A stretch of DNA of 64,000 nt from assembly GCA_030425425.1 (NCBI GenBank), contig JAUIAO010000001.1:141949-205948 (forward strand), given 5' to 3'. The notes under the pieces were generated by a model that saw only the letters and a list, made by a program, of their open reading frames with translations, was not told the DNA's origin and did not search any database. A program made the position numbers and the translations under genes. The DNA is from Bacteroidia bacterium (GTDB lineage Bacteria > Bacteroidota > Bacteroidia > Cytophagales > Cyclobacteriaceae). Below, in pieces: positions 63,538 through 64,000 of this stretch (position 1 is the first letter of the stretch; each line of letters opens with the position of its first letter).

Positions 63538-64000
63538 CTAATGAAAGGAAAAAAACAGAGAAGCTCCCAAAGCTAGTTTATTGATGATGTTTACGCCAGG
63601 TTAACTAGCTGAACCACAAACCGAATTCTCGGTTCACTTTTCATTTTTACGATTATTGATACATATCTATGAAACAACTAAACAGAGATTCAAATGAAGA
63701 AATCATTCAAACCAAGACTAATTGTCAGTAGAATCAGATTGGTAATAGAAATATTAGTTTCTATCACAGAAGAAAATTCGGAAACATTGCAATGGTTGCG
63801 AATTTTCTTAATTCTGGCACGATTAAATCAATCTACATATTTATTTTCCTGCAATGCAGTCTGATTGATTGGATTTTACTCACCACGGTTCTGTTAATAT
63901 CACCATCACATGTAAAGAACTTCCCTGTATAACATAAAAGTATTAAATTGGTATGACAACTAAAACTATAATTGAAATATGACTAAAACAGAAGATTTAC
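63538..64000 (-). other. Palindrome-rich upstream region of the RT gene, candidate ncRNA
   Basis: 463 bp with no convincing ORF (a 56-codon plus-strand frame at 63694-63864 and a 9-codon frame near the edge are weak). Inverted repeats: AGCTAGTT 63571-63578 with AACTAGCT 63603-63610; AACCGA-ATTC-TCGGTT 63619-63634 with a competing GAACC/GGTTC pair; and a 40-bp palindrome at 63770-63809. Such structured leaders precede several RT-linked defence genes. Transcription as an RNA is inference. Confidence 0.5.
63770..63809. repeat. 40-bp near-perfect palindrome upstream of the RT
   Basis: Two 20-nt halves are complementary at 18 of 20 positions: AAGAAAATTCG... against ...CGAATTTTCTT with CATTG|CAATG at the centre. 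Could be a hairpin in an ncRNA or a dimer-binding site. Confidence 0.65.

Noticed and set aside
63694..63864. 56-codon plus-strand frame upstream of the RT
   Set aside because: Overlaps the 40-bp palindrome and has no start signal or family; the palindromic RNA explanation fits better.

Overview
The window reads as a chromosome segment of a marine-type Bacteroidota, most likely order Cytophagales. This rests on C-terminal type IX secretion (T9SS) sorting domains on a glycoside hydrolase and a CotH protein, SprB-like repeats, Bacteroidota-specific families (DUF5777, DUF3667, HU-HIG), many short-lipobox lipoproteins, a TAnnTTTG-type promoter and about 40% GC. No rRNA, tRNA or CRISPR array was recognised.

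Layout. 1-4.7 kb: the start of a DUF3667 membrane protein, a three-domain regulator (alpha/beta hydrolase, dead cyclase-like domain, AraC HTH), and an operon of a heme-motif SprB-repeat lipoprotein, YceI and a DUF5777 barrel. 4.9-11.6 kb: a secreted GH2 enzyme, an HTH-DUF4870 regulator and CHASE2 protein that share TGTCG boxes, a DUF3788 protein and a pentaheme lipoprotein. 11.6-17.1 kb: a complete DAB inorganic-carbon uptake locus (divergent LysR regulator, small protein, dabB, dabA). 17.2-26.8 kb: an NmrA-like oxidoreductase, two class-C-like serine hydrolases, a TolB-like/TPR/AraC regulator, a CPBP protease, an S33 hydrolase, outer-membrane proteins and a Vat-like acetyltransferase. 27.1-28.5 kb: an HU-like protein and a membrane protein with a degenerate K+-channel pore.

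28.5-33.6 kb is an AT-rich restriction-modification island. It holds a BglII-superfamily endonuclease broken by an in-frame TGA inside its active-site motif, an XRE controller, a C5 methyltransferase and a second, intact BglII-type endonuclease. Downstream lie 1.5 kb of hairpin- and repeat-rich DNA with the C-terminal half of a GIY-YIG nuclease gene. A short repeat related to ACTAGCCGTCCGC occurs on both sides of the island.

33.7-39.5 kb is a two-component locus: a NarL-type regulator, a 1551-residue kinase with about ten PAS domains, and a lone receiver. 39.6-51.4 kb holds a CotH/lamin-tail T9SS protein, an MFS transporter, an M23 peptidase with a Cys in place of a zinc-binding His, DUF1684, DUF2141, an FtsX/MacB-type permease, DUF3224 and a carboxypeptidase-regulatory-domain protein. 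51.9-55.4 kb is a tandem pair of periplasmic-binding-domain histidine kinases. 55.8-61.9 kb has a secreted beta-propeller caspase, a small Cys-rich lipoprotein, a TPR operon and a DUF2130 coiled-coil protein. The right end (62.0-64.0 kb) carries a stand-alone reverse transcriptase with a YSDD catalytic motif. It is preceded by about 460 bp of palindrome-rich noncoding DNA, which makes it a candidate defence-associated RT with an upstream ncRNA. I consider this and the broken R-M system the best leads.
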